This document shows positions 44,574 through 54,836 of a DNA stretch of 64,000 bases, piece after piece. The translations under genes and the position numbers were made by a program. The DNA comes from Neobacillus mesonae. Its GTDB lineage: Bacteria; Bacillota; Bacilli; Bacillales; Cytobacillaceae. The stretch is taken from positions 1,018,203 to 1,082,202 of the forward strand of contig NZ_KV440949.1 of the NCBI RefSeq assembly GCF_001636315.1. The letters are read 5' to 3'. Each line of letters begins with the position of its first letter. Position 1 is the first letter of the stretch. The notes under the pieces are model-generated. The model was not told the DNA's origin. It worked only from the letters and a program-made list of their open reading frames with translations, and did no database searches.

Positions 44574-45659
44574 TTATTCAAACGTAATCTTATCAACGGT
44601 CTCACGATCAAGACGTTTAATCACTTCAACAATTAACTTCACAGCATTTTCAAAATCATCACGGTGAAGCATAGCTGCATGGGAATGAATATAACGGGTT
44701 GCAATCGTAATTGCCAGTGCCGGTACACCATTATGAGTTAAATGGATTGAACCTGCATCTGTACCGCCCCCTGGAATGGACTCGAATTGATAAGGAATAT
44801 TCAACTCATCCGCAACATCAGTAACAAAATCGCGCAAGCCTTTGTGAGATACCATTGACGCATCGTACACCACGATTTGCGGACCTTTGCCCATTTTACT
44901 CATTGCTTCTTTTTCTGAAATTCCCGGAGTATCTCCAGCAATACCAACGTCAACAGCGAATCCGATATCCGGCTCAATTTTGTATGTAGCTGTTTTTGCG
45001 CCTCGAAGACCTACTTCTTCCTGTACGGCCCCAACGCCATAAACAACGTTCGGATGCTCGACACCTTCCAGCTGCTTCAAGACATCAATCGCAATTGCAC
45101 AGCCGATGCGGTTATCCCAGGCTTTTGCCAGCAGCATCTTCTCATTATTCATGACGGTAAATTCAAAGTAAGGTACTACCATATCGCCGGGACGGACACC
45201 CCATCCTTCAGCTTCTTCTTGGCTGGCTGCACCGATATCAATGAACATATCTTTAATCTCGACTGGTTTCTTGCGTGCTTCCGGTGATAATATATGCGGT
45301 GGTTTTGAGCCAATCACTCCGGTTACATCGCCTTTTCTAGTTACGATTGTCACTCGCTGGGCGAGCATAACCTGGCCCCACCAGCCGCCAACAGGCTGGA
45401 AGCGCAAGAATCCTTTATCATCAATTTTCGTAACCATGAAGCCGACTTCATCCAAGTGGCCGGCCACCATAATTTTTGGACCGCCTTCTTTTCCGACCTT
45501 CTTTGCAATCAAGCTGCCAAGACCGTCGGTTGTGATTTCATCCGCAAATGGCTCTATGTACTTCTTCATAACATCGCGCACTTCACGCTCGTTACCGGGT
45601 ATTCCTTTAGCATCGGTTAAATCCTTCAGCATGGTCAATGTTTCGTCTAACTTTGCCAT
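44574..45659 (-). CDS. ysdC: M42-family aminopeptidase, YsdC-like
   Basis: A 361-residue metalloaminopeptidase of the M42 (tetrahedral) family; members remove N-terminal residues from peptides and are often mis-named endoglucanases. Metal ligands and catalytic residues are in [23 protein letters not shown] (bridging Asp), [14 protein letters not shown] (catalytic Glu), [14 protein letters not shown] and [15 protein letters not shown]. Full length. A promoter-like pair lies at 45698-45727. The neighbouring ysdB of B. subtilis is absent. Confidence 0.94.
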   Translation of the reverse strand: MAKLDETLTMLKDLTDAKGIPGNEREVRDVMKKYIEPFADEITTDGLGSLIAKKVGKEGGPKIMVAGHLDEVGFMVTKIDDKGFLRFQPVGGWWGQVMLAQRVTIVTRKGDVTGVIGSKPPHILSPEARKKPVEIKDMFIDIGAASQEEAEGWGVRPGDMVVPYFEFTVMNNEKMLLAKAWDNRIGCAIAIDVLKQLEGVEHPNVVYGVGAVQEEVGLRGAKTATYKIEPDIGFAVDVGIAGDTPGISEKEAMSKMGKGPQIVVYDASMVSHKGLRDFVTDVADELNIPYQFESIPGGGTDAGSIHLTHNGVPALAITIATRYIHSHAAMLHRDDFENAVKLIVEVIKRLDRETVDKITFE

Positions 45660-45697
45660 TTGTTTGCCCCCTTTTTCTACTATATGTAACCGTATTA

Positions 45698-45727
45698 ATT
45701 ATATCGAAGTTCAAAATAGTTTTACAA
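45698..45727 (-). promoter_or_regulatory. SigmaA-type promoter of ysdC
   Basis: TTGTAA and TATAAT on the minus strand with an 18-bp spacer, about 39 bp before the start. The rest of the 45660-45989 gap holds the uspA terminator (45900-45942) and an open frame from 45818 that overlaps uspA, which I do not accept as a gene. Confidence 0.6.
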
Positions 45728-45899
45728 ATTTTTCGCGAATCGTTATTTTATTGTCTTAGATAATTTACTTCGTTTTTATTAAAAATATGTCTTTGTCCTG
45801 GAGGGAAATTGACGGGGATGATTATTATATGGGGGACTCTCTACTTGTGTAGAAATTCTTTCAGAGTGAAAATTATAATAGAAGAAGTATTTCGTGCAA

Positions 45900-45942
45900 G
45901 AAAAAGAGGATATATGCCTTACTTAATGGACATATTATCCTC
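45900..45942 (-). terminator. Terminator after the UspA gene
   Basis: GAGGATATATG (45906-45916) pairs with CATATTATCCTC (45931-45942) with a single bulged base and is followed by TTTTTC on the minus strand, 48 bp past the stop. Confidence 0.65.
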
Positions 45943-45989
45943 GTCCTATTTTTGTATGTTTAACCTCCACATTTTTTTATTAAAGGCGG

Positions 45990-46421
45990 TTATTTTACAA
46001 TTAATACTGGGCATGTAGCCTTTTGCACTACGTGATGGCTGACACTTCCCAAATGCAATTCCTTTAGTACGCTTAACCCCCTGCTCCCCATGATAATAAG
46101 GTCTGAACCATTTTGCTTTACAAATTCCAAAATCATTTGCGGTGGATTTCCATCTAATACAATAGTTCGCGTTCTATTTGGAAGCGATGCTAATTTTTCC
46201 TTTATCGTGGTTTGTAATTCCGCTGCGGCTTTACGTTGGGTTTCCTGCTCGAGTTCAAGGTTATAGACAGGCTTTCCTGTAATTTCTTTGTTGACTACGG
46301 TAAGCACATCCAATTCAATTCTTTTATCCTGTTCTGTAAGCTTTATAGCCATTTCCAAGGCTTTTTGACTTAATGCTGAACCATCATAAGGTACTACTAT
46401 TCTCGAATAAACAGTTAACAT
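45990..46421 (-). CDS. Universal stress protein (UspA family)
   Basis: The start was set at ATG 46419-46421 (MLTVYSRIVVPYDGSALS) after GGGAGTT, giving 143 residues; three more codons are open upstream. The ATP-binding pattern is present: VPYDGS at the N-terminus and GSRGLSVLKELHLGSVSHHVVQKATCPVLIV (G-x2-G-x9-GS) at the C-terminus. USPs respond to starvation and stress; the specific role is unknown. Monocistronic. Confidence 0.92.
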   Translation of the reverse strand: MLTVYSRIVVPYDGSALSQKALEMAIKLTEQDKRIELDVLTVVNKEITGKPVYNLELEQETQRKAAAELQTTIKEKLASLPNRTRTIVLDGNPPQMILEFVKQNGSDLIIMGSRGLSVLKELHLGSVSHHVVQKATCPVLIVK

Positions 46422-46539
46422 AACTGCCAACTCCCTTATAAACTTTTGTGATTACTACTTTTATTATACATAAGGAAGCTTTTACATCTGTTACAAATAT
46501 TTATCAAAATTAGGCAATTTAGTGACAATAATTTTCATA

Positions 46540-46977
46540 TTATTTAACACCGGAGGATCCAAAGCCTCCTGCGCCTCTCTTAGAATCAGATAACTCTTCA
46601 ACTTGAGCAATATGTACTCTTGCAACCGGGGCTATCACCATTTGGGCGATTCTCATTTGTTTTTCTATTTTAAAGTCTTTTTTTCCATGATTGATTAATA
46701 TGACTTTTATTTCCCCTCTGTAACCTTCGTCGATCGTACCAGGACTATTTAATACAGTTACTGAGTGTTTCAATGCTAAGCCGCTTCTTGGCCTTACCTG
46801 CGCTTCAGTGCCTTCAGGAAGCTCTATAATAATCCCTGTACTAATCAATTCCGCTTCTCCTGGTTTAATCAGCTTTTCTTCAGCAGCAAACAAATCTAAT
46901 CCTGCATCTCCTGGATTAGCCTGAAATGGTAATTTAGCATCCTCATTTATTAATTTAACTTTTAAGTTATAAGCCAT
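46540..46977 (-). CDS. dut: dUTP diphosphatase
   Basis: Hydrolyses dUTP to dUMP, lowering uracil in DNA and feeding dTMP synthesis. 145 residues with all five trimeric dUTPase motifs: [43 protein letters not shown] and [10 protein letters not shown]. This is the trimeric type, unlike the dimeric YncF/YosS-like alternatives. Starts 2 bp after ysdA with AGGAGTG in the end of that gene, so they are co-transcribed. Confidence 0.96.
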   Translation of the reverse strand: MAYNLKVKLINEDAKLPFQANPGDAGLDLFAAEEKLIKPGEAELISTGIIIELPEGTEAQVRPRSGLALKHSVTVLNSPGTIDEGYRGEIKVILINHGKKDFKIEKQMRIAQMVIAPVARVHIAQVEELSDSKRGAGGFGSSGVK

Positions 46978-46979
46978 GG

Positions 46980-47255
46980 TTAAAACACTCCTATTATTTT
47001 TAAAAAAAGAACTATTTCAATAAGGGCAAGAATCGGAAAACCCATTTTAAAGCCAATATGCTTTGTTTTATGCCGGAAAAATTGCATCCCTGCCGTAGAC
47101 CCAACAGCGCCTCCAAATAGCGCAACAAGCCATAATGTCCTTTCCCTTATTCGGTATTGATGCATTTTCGCCCGCCTTTTGTCAGCGCCCATGATCCAAA
47201 AACCAGCAATATTCATGATTATAAGAGCCGCTGATAATAAAGTTTGTCCATTCAT
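46980..47255 (-). CDS. ysdA: DUF1294 membrane protein YsdA
   Basis: A 91-residue protein with a hydrophobic N-terminal helix ([18 protein letters not shown]), the DUF1294 signature [45 protein letters not shown], and a C-terminal hydrophobic helix. Function not established. It follows rplT as in B. subtilis, with a terminator between them. Confidence 0.88.
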   Translation of the reverse strand: MNGQTLLSAALIIMNIAGFWIMGADKRRAKMHQYRIRERTLWLVALFGGAVGSTAGMQFFRHKTKHIGFKMGFPILALIEIVLFLKIIGVF

Positions 47256-47278
47256 TCCCTGGCCCCCCTCTCCCTTAT

Positions 47279-47315
47279 AGAAAAAGCCATCCTCATCATT
47301 GAGAATGGCCTTTAT
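47279..47315 (-). terminator. Intrinsic terminator after rplT
   Basis: AAAGCCATCCTC (47283-47294) and GAGAATGGCCTTT (47301-47313) pair with one mismatch; T-run on the minus strand. Ends the infC-rpmI-rplT transcript. Confidence 0.8.
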
Positions 47316-47321
47316 AAAAAA

Positions 47322-47693
<372 letters not shown>

Positions 47694-47716
47694 CTAAATA
47701 AATCGAGACTTTCGAA

Positions 47717-47917
47717 TTACTTCATGTTAGTTAATAAAGAACGAATGCGTTTGAAATCGCCAGATGAAACCATAGATGATTTACGTAATTTACGTTTTGC
47801 TTTTGTAGATTTGTTTGCGAATAAGTGGCTAGTATAAGCGTGGTCACGCTTTAATTTACCAGATCCAGTTTTTTTGAAACGCTTTGCAGCGCCGCGGTGT
47901 GTTTTCATTTTTGGCAT
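47717..47917 (-). CDS. rpmI: 50S ribosomal protein L35
   Basis: A 66-residue basic protein, [20 protein letters not shown], ending [15 protein letters not shown]. Middle gene of infC-rpmI-rplT, 16 bp after infC and 35 bp before rplT. Confidence 0.99.
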   Translation of the reverse strand: MPKMKTHRGAAKRFKKTGSGKLKRDHAYTSHLFANKSTKAKRKLRKSSMVSSGDFKRIRSLLTNMK

Positions 47918-47933
47918 TGGGATATCCTCCTTA

Positions 47934-48449
47934 TTACTTTTCGATTTTCGGTGCTAAAACGAGGAACATGCTGCGGCCTTCCATTTTAGGATGTGACTCA
48001 ATTGCAGCTACTTCCTTGCACTCTTGGGCAAACCGATCTAATACCTTCTGACCGATTTCTTTATGGGTAATCGCACGACCCTTAAAACGGATAGAAGCTT
48101 TTACCTTATCGCCTTTTTCCAAGAACTTAATGGCATTACGAAGCTTTGTATTAAAGTCATGCTCATCAATTGTTGGACTTAAACGTACTTCTTTAGTGGT
48201 AATGATTTTTTGATTTTTTCGAGCTTCTTTTTCTTTCTTTTGCTGCTCGAATTTAAATTTGCCGTAGTCCATAATCCGGGCTACCGGAGGCTTTGCATTT
48301 GCTGCCACAAGCACTAAATCAAGATTCACTCTTCCGGCAATCTCCAGCGCTTCGTTTTTCGACTTGATTCCTAATTGTTCGCCGTTTTGATCAATCAGGC
48401 GGACTTCACGAGCGCGAATACCCTCATTTACCAACATGTCTTTGCTAAT
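47934..48449 (-). CDS. infC: Translation initiation factor IF-3, AUU start
   Basis: Keeps the 30S subunit free and checks start codons. The start is ATT at 48447-48449, with AGGTGG 6 nt upstream, giving 171 residues beginning with the family N-terminus (I/M)[22 protein letters not shown] lets IF-3 control its own translation, a known property of infC. Motifs [40 protein letters not shown] and the C-terminal [19 protein letters not shown]. The open frame to 48620 is leader sequence. Confidence 0.96.
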   Translation of the reverse strand: MSKDMLVNEGIRAREVRLIDQNGEQLGIKSKNEALEIAGRVNLDLVLVAANAKPPVARIMDYGKFKFEQQKKEKEARKNQKIITTKEVRLSPTIDEHDFNTKLRNAIKFLEKGDKVKASIRFKGRAITHKEIGQKVLDRFAQECKEVAAIESHPKMEGRSMFLVLAPKIEK

Positions 48450-48589
48450 AGTTAGCCACCTCCAAGGTTTAATCACGAATACAGCTTGGGTCAAGATATC
48501 TGACAGGCCTACACTTCCAACCTGACTACTGACACTATATTGTTTGAACAGGTTGATTATGTTTTTGCAATCTAGTAAGAAGAATGGCA

Positions 48590-48742
48590 AATAAAAAAGT
48601 GCGGATGAATGCACCCACACTTACGAACATAGTTAAAAACTAAAAGTCCATGTTAAACCTGGCAACTGCTTTATATAGCGTCAATCAGGTGAGAAGCGGG
48701 TGCTTCTTCTTTTCCCCAAAATTTGTATTCAATTTTTATACC
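48590..48742 (-). promoter_or_regulatory. L20 leader of infC-rpmI-rplT
   Basis: On the minus strand GAAGCACCCGCTTCTCACC, TGATTGACGC and GTTGCCAGGTTTAACA match the Bacillus L20-leader pattern. It ends in an intrinsic terminator, AAGTGTGGGTG with CATCCGCACTT (48597-48622) and a T-run. L20 binding is known to favour termination in B. subtilis. About 145 nt of leader separate the terminator from infC. Confidence 0.9.
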
Positions 48743-48748
48743 TTAGCT

Positions 48749-48778
48749 ACTATATCATATTGAAAGACGGAATGTCAA
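48749..48778 (-). promoter_or_regulatory. SigmaA-type promoter of infC operon
   Basis: TTGACA (perfect) and TATAGT on the minus strand with an 18-bp spacer. Confidence 0.8.
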
Positions 48779-48845
48779 ATGAACTTAATTACGACAACGA
48801 AATTTATTTTAACAAGAAACAAAAAATTATTCAACCATTTTTTTA

Positions 48846-48872
48846 AAACAAAAAGGGAGCCTGAAGCCCCCT
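48846..48872 (-). terminator. Terminator after thrS
   Basis: AAAGGGAGCC and GCCCCCTTT arms (48851-48872) with a mismatch, followed by TTTTTGTTTT on the minus strand. Confidence 0.65.
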
Positions 48873-48879
48873 TTCATAA

Positions 48880-50814
48880 TTAACCTCTATTAACTTCCGC
48901 TTTAAGTGCTGCTGTGAAGTCGGCAAAAGCCATTGTTTCTGAGTTTTGTTCGCCGTATTTTCGGACGTTGACGGCGTTTTCAGCCGCTTCTTTATCACCC
49001 ACGACGAGCATATATGGGATTTTTTGCATTTGTGCTTCGCGGATCTTGTAGCCGATTTTTTCATTACGGCCATCCAACTCAACACGGAAGCCTGCTGCTT
49101 TTAGCTGCTCTTGAATTTTTCTTGCATAATCATAATGAGCATCCAGGGATACCGGAATCACTTGAACTTGTACCGGTGCAAGCCATGTTGGGAATGCCCC
49201 TTTATATTCCTCAATCAGGTATGCGACAAAGCGTTCCATTGTGGAAACAACTCCGCGGTGGATTACTACCGGGCGATGCTGTTTGCCGTCTTCACCGACA
49301 TAAGTCAAATCGAAACGTTCAGGCAGCAAGAAATCAAGCTGAACAGTGGAAAGTGTCTCGTCTTTGCCTAAGGCAGTTCTTACTTGAACATCTAGCTTCG
49401 GACCATAGAAAGCTGCTTCTCCTTCAGCCTCAAAATAGTCAAGACCAAGATCGTCCATTGCTTCCTTCAGCATGCTTTGGGCTTTTTCCCACATTGCATC
49501 ATCATTAAAGTATTTCTCTGTATCTTGTGGATCGCGATAGGATAAACGGAAGGAATAATCCTTAATATCAAAATCCTTATAAACCTCAAGAATCAATTGA
49601 ACAACCCGTTGGAATTCTTCCTTAATTTGATCTGGACGGACAAAGATATGGGCATCGTTTAGAGTCATTCCGCGAACACGCTGTAATCCGGATAAGGCAC
49701 CGGACATTTCATAACGGTGCATTGTGCCAAGCTCAGCAATACGAATTGGGAGCTCACGATAGCTGTGAATCGCATTTTTAAACACCATCATATGATGCGG
49801 ACAGTTCATAGGGCGAAGCACCAATTGTTCATTGTCCATATCCATAACCGGGAACATATCTTCATGGTAATGATCCCAGTGACCAGAAGTCTTATAAAGC
49901 TCCACATTGGCCATGATTGGTGTATACACATGGTCATAGCCTAAGCTGATTTCTTTATCAACAATATAACGCTCAACAATACGGCGGATTGTTGCACCTT
50001 TAGGAAGCCACAGCGGCAGCCCCTGGCCGACTTTTTGGGAAGTCGTAAAAAGGTCAAGTTCTTTTCCAAGCTTGCGGTGGTCACGCTCCTTTGCCTCTTC
50101 AAGCAAACGAAGGTGCTCCTCTAATTCTTCTTTTTTGAAAAAGGCTGTACCGTATACGCGCTGCAGCATTTTATTATTACTGTCACCGCGCCAATAAGCA
50201 CCGGCAATGCTTAATAATTTAAATACTTTAATTTTCCCTGTTGATGGCACGTGTACACCGCGGCAAAGGTCAAAGAATTCTCCCTGCTCGTAGATTGTTA
50301 CCGTTTCATCTTCAGGAATAGCTTCAATGAGTTCCAGCTTGTACTCGTCGCCGATCTCTTTAAAAAGCTGGACAGCTTCCGCCCGGCTTACTTCTTTACG
50401 GACAACTTCAAGGTTTTCACCCACGATTTTTGCCATTTCCTTTTCGATTTTTGGCAGGTCTTCTGGAGTTAAGGACTCTTCTAAATCCATATCATAATAG
50501 AATCCACCTTCAATTACAGGACCAACACCAAACTTTGTATTGGGATAAAGTCTTTTCACCGCCTGCGCCATTAAATGGGCAGTACTATGGCGAAGTACTT
50601 CTAATCCTTCCGGCGAATCTTGGGTCACAATTTCTATTGCCCCGTTTTCTAGGATTGGACGGCGAAGATCATACATTTTTCCATTCCATTTGCCGGCAAT
50701 TGCCTTTTTCTTCAGTCCTGGGCTGATGGATGCAGCAATATCTTCGGTTGTTGTTCCTTTAGGAAACTCCTTTATTGCTCCATCGGGAAACGAAATTTTC
50801 ACAACGTCTGACAT
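48880..50814 (-). CDS. thrS: Threonyl-tRNA synthetase
   Basis: A 644-residue class II synthetase. TGS domain (1-62), the second additional editing domain with [16 protein letters not shown] and the zinc-type HxxxH/C pattern, class II core with [12 protein letters not shown] (zinc Cys), [34 protein letters not shown] (motif 2), [21 protein letters not shown] (motif 3), and the C-terminal anticodon-binding domain ([15 protein letters not shown]). Under a T-box leader. Full length. Confidence 0.98.
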   Translation of the reverse strand: MSDVVKISFPDGAIKEFPKGTTTEDIAASISPGLKKKAIAGKWNGKMYDLRRPILENGAIEIVTQDSPEGLEVLRHSTAHLMAQAVKRLYPNTKFGVGPVIEGGFYYDMDLEESLTPEDLPKIEKEMAKIVGENLEVVRKEVSRAEAVQLFKEIGDEYKLELIEAIPEDETVTIYEQGEFFDLCRGVHVPSTGKIKVFKLLSIAGAYWRGDSNNKMLQRVYGTAFFKKEELEEHLRLLEEAKERDHRKLGKELDLFTTSQKVGQGLPLWLPKGATIRRIVERYIVDKEISLGYDHVYTPIMANVELYKTSGHWDHYHEDMFPVMDMDNEQLVLRPMNCPHHMMVFKNAIHSYRELPIRIAELGTMHRYEMSGALSGLQRVRGMTLNDAHIFVRPDQIKEEFQRVVQLILEVYKDFDIKDYSFRLSYRDPQDTEKYFNDDAMWEKAQSMLKEAMDDLGLDYFEAEGEAAFYGPKLDVQVRTALGKDETLSTVQLDFLLPERFDLTYVGEDGKQHRPVVIHRGVVSTMERFVAYLIEEYKGAFPTWLAPVQVQVIPVSLDAHYDYARKIQEQLKAAGFRVELDGRNEKIGYKIREAQMQKIPYMLVVGDKEAAENAVNVRKYGEQNSETMAFADFTAALKAEVNRG

Positions 50815-50860
50815 TTTAATTCCTCCTTTTTAATTCGGCGTTAAAAACGCTCAGAAAAAT

Positions 50861-51151
50861 AAAAAAACCCGTCCCTGTGAATAGGGACGAGTTATTATTA
50901 ACACGTGGTTCCACCCAAATTTTTCAACTTCAGCAAGCATGGCTGCGAATGAAATTGACTTTGGTCAGGTAACGGCTTGAGACCGTCAACAATTACTTGT
51001 ATCTTTGAAAAAAGAACGTTCACTGCTGAAGTTTAAAGGCGGTAAGTATTCTTTCGTGTTAGGAGACTTTCAGCCGCGGCCTCCCTCTCTAAAAACCGTA
51101 AACAAATACTGTTGTCCTTATCATTACTTTTTACTACGATAAATAACTATG
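50861..51151 (-). promoter_or_regulatory. T-box leader of thrS
   Basis: Conserved T-box block GGGTGGAACCACGTG at 50902-50917 (minus strand). Terminator AACTCGTCCCT/AGGGACGGGTT (50866-50893) with seven T residues. A probable specifier ACC (Thr) at 51041-51043 lies in a loop following AGAATACTT. Predicted to read through when tRNA-Thr is uncharged. Confidence 0.93.
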
Positions 51152-51157
51152 TACGTT

Positions 51158-51186
51158 ATTATAATGATTAAATATTAAAAAATCAA
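51158..51186 (-). promoter_or_regulatory. SigmaA-type promoter of thrS
   Basis: TTGATT and TATAAT on the minus strand with 17-bp spacing, just upstream of the T-box. Confidence 0.8.
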
Positions 51187-51221
51187 CTTCATACGCACAT
51201 TTTTTTAATCCTTTTTTACTT

Positions 51222-52100
51222 TTAGGCTTGTTTCTCATTGGAAGTATTGTCCGTATTTGAATTTCTTAACTCCCGCAGTGCCTGATAAGACTTGATCATC
51301 ACTCTCTCCTCAAAAATATTTTTGATTGTTCTAACCAATGGTGCCTCGGCATTTTTGGTGTAAAGAAAGATTTTCGTCGGAGCCAGAGACAACAGCGGGG
51401 CAATCGAGGCAGAATCAATATAAACTGGATGATTCACCAAAAGCTTTCGGTCAATCATTTTCGCTAATTCCCCTCGTTTAATTTCTACAAATTGTTCATC
51501 ATAGAACGTGATATCATCATCTAACAGCAAATGCAGCACTCTTCTTTTCGGTTCACGATCCGCCAAAAACTCACGGAGCATATGAACAAACATTTGATAC
51601 TCCTGCTCCAATTTGTATTCATCAATTGATATCTCGACATAGTTTTCAAGCAGCTGCAAATAAGAGCGCAGCCGGAATTTCAAAAACGAATCAAATGAAA
51701 ATGAGACATTATCACGGAAAACATGATCAATCGCCTCCCGAACGACCGGATCTAAATTGGTTTCTTTTAAGAAAACGGATAAGTCTTCACGCTGGCCGTC
51801 CATTATAGAATAAAGAATCTCAAGGATTTGCTGCTGCTCCTCAATGTCCTCAAAGTAATAATGATTTCTCAAAATGTCCCTTAGCCAATCATCCCGTTTG
51901 ATATTCGTAACGAACTCATAAAAGGCATTTTTAACCGCCTCTTGTTTATCATTGGTGAAAGAAGAATTAAAAAGCTTTACTATATGTCGATCTTCAATCA
52001 GAAGAATATTTTCATAGTCCGGATCATTGTTTAACCACTTCTGCAAATAGTTAAAAAACCGAATTGCATCCACCCTATTTTGGAAGATGATTTCAACCAA
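51222..52100 (-). CDS. ytxC: Putative sporulation protein YtxC
   Basis: A 292-residue helical protein with the YtxC family pattern (FRDNVSFSFDSFLKFRLRSYLQLLENYVE, EFLADREPKRRVLHLLLDD). The start was set at TTG 52098-52100, preceded by GGGGGG, because the frame upstream of it (to 52193) reads into the fold-back repeat element. No membrane segments. Role in sporulation is inferred from the family name; the biochemical function is unknown. Lies between thrS and dnaI as in B. subtilis. Confidence 0.85.
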   Translation of the reverse strand: MVEIIFQNRVDAIRFFNYLQKWLNNDPDYENILLIEDRHIVKLFNSSFTNDKQEAVKNAFYEFVTNIKRDDWLRDILRNHYYFEDIEEQQQILEILYSIMDGQREDLSVFLKETNLDPVVREAIDHVFRDNVSFSFDSFLKFRLRSYLQLLENYVEISIDEYKLEQEYQMFVHMLREFLADREPKRRVLHLLLDDDITFYDEQFVEIKRGELAKMIDRKLLVNHPVYIDSASIAPLLSLAPTKIFLYTKNAEAPLVRTIKNIFEERVMIKSYQALRELRNSNTDNTSNEKQA

Positions 52101-52166
52101 CCAAATCCCCCCTTTTACCAAAATCTCTGTTTTAAATATATATGGGGGACTTGACCAAAATAGACT

Positions 52167-52376
52167 AGAAAAGCGTAAGCGCCCGTTTAGCAACGTATGG
52201 GCTCCTCGAAAAAGCTAACGCTTTTTCTTCGTGCGATGCTCATGCTGTCGTAGCCTTCCTTCTGGAGCACTTCTACTGAGATAAAGGAAACACGATGAGC
52301 GAAGCGAATCGATGTTGACTTATCGTAGGGAAAAGAGCGAAGCATACTAGTTGCTGGGCGCTGGAGCTGGACAATA
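52167..52376. repeat. ~210-bp intergenic fold-back element
   Basis: Starts AGAAAAGCGTAAGCGCC and ends GGAGCTGGACAATA. Its ends carry an imperfect inverted repeat, AGCGCCC-n4-AGCAAC against GTTGCTGGGCGCT. An inner hairpin GAAAAAGC-TAAC-GCTTTTTC sits at 52208-52227. No reading frame or transposase. A 45-bp copy keeping only the two ends is at 32496-32540. It fills most of the gap between ytxC and dnaI. Confidence 0.85.
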
Positions 52377-52382
52377 CATTAG

Positions 52383-52414
52383 AAAAAGGACTGCCTGAAA
52401 ACTCTGGCAATCCT
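52383..52414 (-). terminator. Intrinsic terminator after dnaI
   Basis: GGACTGCC (52388-52395) pairs with GGCAATCC (52406-52413) with one G-T, followed by TTTTTC on the minus strand. Confidence 0.75.
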
Positions 52415-52434
52415 GATAAAAATAATTATTTTAT

Positions 52435-53364
52435 TTAACTTCGGCGGTTCGGCCCCTCTACAAGGACTGGTTCGCTGATCGCACGGATTCTTTCCATTAA
52501 TCTTCGAGCTTTCATTTTTTCCTCTTCACCGCGCTGACTATGAGCCAAATGATGCTCCAATCCCTGCAGGTCAAAATTGGAGGTAAAAAAGGTAGGCAGG
52601 CTTTCCAGCATCCGAAACTGCAAGATTGGACCCAATACTTCGTCTCTCGTCCAGCTCGAAACCGACTCCGCTCCAATATCATCAAGCATTAATATCGGTT
52701 CTTTCTTGAGCGCCTCGATTTTTTCACTTAAAGTCGAATCGGCAATGGAGCTTTTCATTTCTCTAAATAATTCAGGAACGTAGACAATCATCGATGAGAT
52801 TTGTTTCTTGGCTAATTTATTCGCAATAGCTCCTAATAAATACGATTTTCCGACCCCAAACTTTCCGTAGAAATATAGGCCTTTGATTGGTTTTCCCAGC
52901 TCATAATTCATTAAAAAGGCAGCAGCTTTTTTAACCGCATCGATTCTATCAGCATCCTGTTCAAAATCCTCAAACGTTGCGGACAGAATATCCTTTGGAA
53001 CATGTAAGCTTTTAATCAGCTTTTCATTCTTTTTCTTTTCATCATCCATAACTTTCCTTGGACAGCGGTCATAACGGATATCAATGGAATTTCTTGTTAG
53101 CACTAATTCCGGATGGTATCCCTTCATCATATTGATACAGCCGTCAAGACTTTCACATTTGCTGCATTCTTTGCTTTGATTGATATATTCATAAAGCTTA
53201 TTCAGGCTTTTCTCAACCATTTCCGCATTGATATGACCTTGGTTTTCCCTGATAAAAGCTTTGATATCGGGATTTTCGAGGATTTCCCGCCGCATTTGTT
53301 CATACCGCTTTTGAAAATTTTCATTTGAGGCTAACCGTTTCAGTGTTTGATTTATTTTTTCCAT
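52435..53364 (-). CDS. dnaI: Primosomal protein DnaI (helicase loader)
   Basis: A AAA+ ATPase that loads the replicative helicase DnaC of Bacillus onto origin DNA with DnaB and DnaD. 309 residues: N-terminal helicase-binding zinc module with Cys67, Cys70, Cys76 and Cys101, then Walker A GKFGVGKS (167-174), Walker B PILMLDDIGAE and sensor TSNFDLQGL. 13 bp after dnaB, so co-transcribed. Confidence 0.96.
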   Translation of the reverse strand: MEKINQTLKRLASNENFQKRYEQMRREILENPDIKAFIRENQGHINAEMVEKSLNKLYEYINQSKECSKCESLDGCINMMKGYHPELVLTRNSIDIRYDRCPRKVMDDEKKKNEKLIKSLHVPKDILSATFEDFEQDADRIDAVKKAAAFLMNYELGKPIKGLYFYGKFGVGKSYLLGAIANKLAKKQISSMIVYVPELFREMKSSIADSTLSEKIEALKKEPILMLDDIGAESVSSWTRDEVLGPILQFRMLESLPTFFTSNFDLQGLEHHLAHSQRGEEEKMKARRLMERIRAISEPVLVEGPNRRS

Positions 53365-53377
53365 GACAATTCACCAC

Positions 53378-54778
53378 CTAGTCATCAAATGCCTTCAGCA
53401 TTTCTTCAATTTCCCGTTTTTTCGCCTCTAAGTCGTTATTATTTGCCTTTTTCGGGTTTCCCTGTTGTTTGGACGGTGCTTCATCAAACCATTCCGGCAG
53501 CAGTTCCGTACGTATTGGTTTTTGCTTTGTCCCTTTATTGCCTGTCTTTTTGTTTTCCGCCCAACTTAGATAAGTGCGGTACTCCTTCTTGGCAAGGTCC
53601 ATTGCTTCTTTAACCGTTTTTATTTGAAGCCTCGCCCAGTGGCTGGCGATCTTTTCAACATATCCCTTTGTCAGTTTCATCTCATTCCGGAGCATGACAA
53701 AATGCAGCAATACATTAATCACGCCTGGCAGGAGTTTTTGTTTAAACATTACATCTTCTATAATCTGGATATCCGATTTAGAAGGTTCTGCCCCTCCGGA
53801 AATGTCTTTCAAAAACTGTAATGGGGAGGTTATTTCCAAATAGCGGATAAATTTCTCTTCCTTCGTTTTTGGTTCTGCAGCCTGGACCCGGTGTGCAGCT
53901 GGCTGACTCCGTTCAACTAGACTCGGCAGCTGGTCATAGTTGACAAATTGATACCAGTCCCGCGCCCCTTTTCGCAGTTCCTCAACATCAATCTCGCTTG
54001 ATTCATTTACAGCGCTTAAAACGATGTTTTTCATTTGGATCGGGTCAATACTATAAAGAAACGCCAGATTGCTGATTACCTCTTTCACCTTTGGCGTTAA
54101 AGCTTTTTTAGGGACTAGAGATTCATTCAGACCAGCCATTAATAATTGAAAATCAAAAGAATTCGTATCAATTTGAATTTCTCTCTGTTCATGACGTCCA
54201 ATAAATCGTTCATTTTCCTCGATGTCTAAATCACTTGAAGCATCTTGAAGATACTGCATCCTTTCCGGAGTTTCTGAGGCAAACACATCCTGAAACGCCT
54301 TCGTGATGTCAACGAATCCGTTTCCCTTAGGAATCTGTTGATCCGTAAAAAAACGCTTTAAGCGTGCAAAATGATTTTTTCCTATTTTTCGATATAGATA
54401 TATATTTAACATCCCATCTAAAAAAAACTGTTCCGGTGAAAGCGGCGGGTACAGCTCATAAATAAAGGAGCGCTCCCCGTCCTCTGTGTTGACATAAGTT
54501 TTTAACAGTCCAATACCTTCAAGTTTCATCCTTGCCTCGTATATTTGCTTTAAATTCATCCCCAATAGATTCATTAATAAGTGGTGTGTCGATGATTCGG
54601 CCCATAAGCGGTTTTCCTCAAGCTCTGACCATAGCGTCATATATAAGCTGTAGCAGGTTGAACCAATTAAGGGCTGGTACAAGAACGTCAGCACTTTGCG
54701 GTCATATTCATGGAGCAGCCCGTTTGCCGATACAATATAACGATCAATCGGAAGAATTTCCTGCCAATGCTGCGCCAT
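53378..54778 (-). CDS. dnaB: Replication initiation and membrane attachment protein DnaB
   Basis: A 466-residue Firmicutes DnaB (not the helicase) that helps load helicase at oriC and at restart sites. N-terminal winged-helix region (ILPIDRYIVSANGLL... VLTFLYQPLIGSTCYSLYMTLWSEL) and a DnaB/DnaD DDBH2 domain near 320-400 (PLQFLKDISGG, VIEDVMF-like, LPGVINVLLHFVM). Acidic-basic C-terminal tail. Between nrdR and dnaI. Confidence 0.95.
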   Translation of the reverse strand: MAQHWQEILPIDRYIVSANGLLHEYDRKVLTFLYQPLIGSTCYSLYMTLWSELEENRLWAESSTHHLLMNLLGMNLKQIYEARMKLEGIGLLKTYVNTEDGERSFIYELYPPLSPEQFFLDGMLNIYLYRKIGKNHFARLKRFFTDQQIPKGNGFVDITKAFQDVFASETPERMQYLQDASSDLDIEENERFIGRHEQREIQIDTNSFDFQLLMAGLNESLVPKKALTPKVKEVISNLAFLYSIDPIQMKNIVLSAVNESSEIDVEELRKGARDWYQFVNYDQLPSLVERSQPAAHRVQAAEPKTKEEKFIRYLEITSPLQFLKDISGGAEPSKSDIQIIEDVMFKQKLLPGVINVLLHFVMLRNEMKLTKGYVEKIASHWARLQIKTVKEAMDLAKKEYRTYLSWAENKKTGNKGTKQKPIRTELLPEWFDEAPSKQQGNPKKANNNDLEAKKREIEEMLKAFDD

Positions 54779-54799
54779 ACTTTTTCACCTTTCCTTTTG

Positions 54800-54836
54800 G
54801 AATAAAAAAGGAGCCAAAGCCCCCTTTTGCTCCTTA
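54800..54836 (-). terminator. Terminator-like hairpin between nrdR and dnaB
   Basis: AAGGAGC (54808-54814) pairs with GCTCCTT (54829-54835) and is followed by TTTTTTATT on the minus strand. It overlaps the nrdR stop. Because dnaB begins only 55 bp later, some read-through or a weak internal promoter must exist. Confidence 0.7.

Noticed and set aside
45818..46018. Plus-strand open frame in the ysdC-uspA gap with a GGAGG-like start
   Set aside because: It overlaps the conserved 3' end of uspA and the uspA terminator, has no recognisable features, and its start spacing is poor.
52101..52193. Upstream extension of ytxC to 52193
   Set aside because: The added codons come from the fold-back repeat; the TTG at 52098-52100 has a clear GGGGGG ribosome site.
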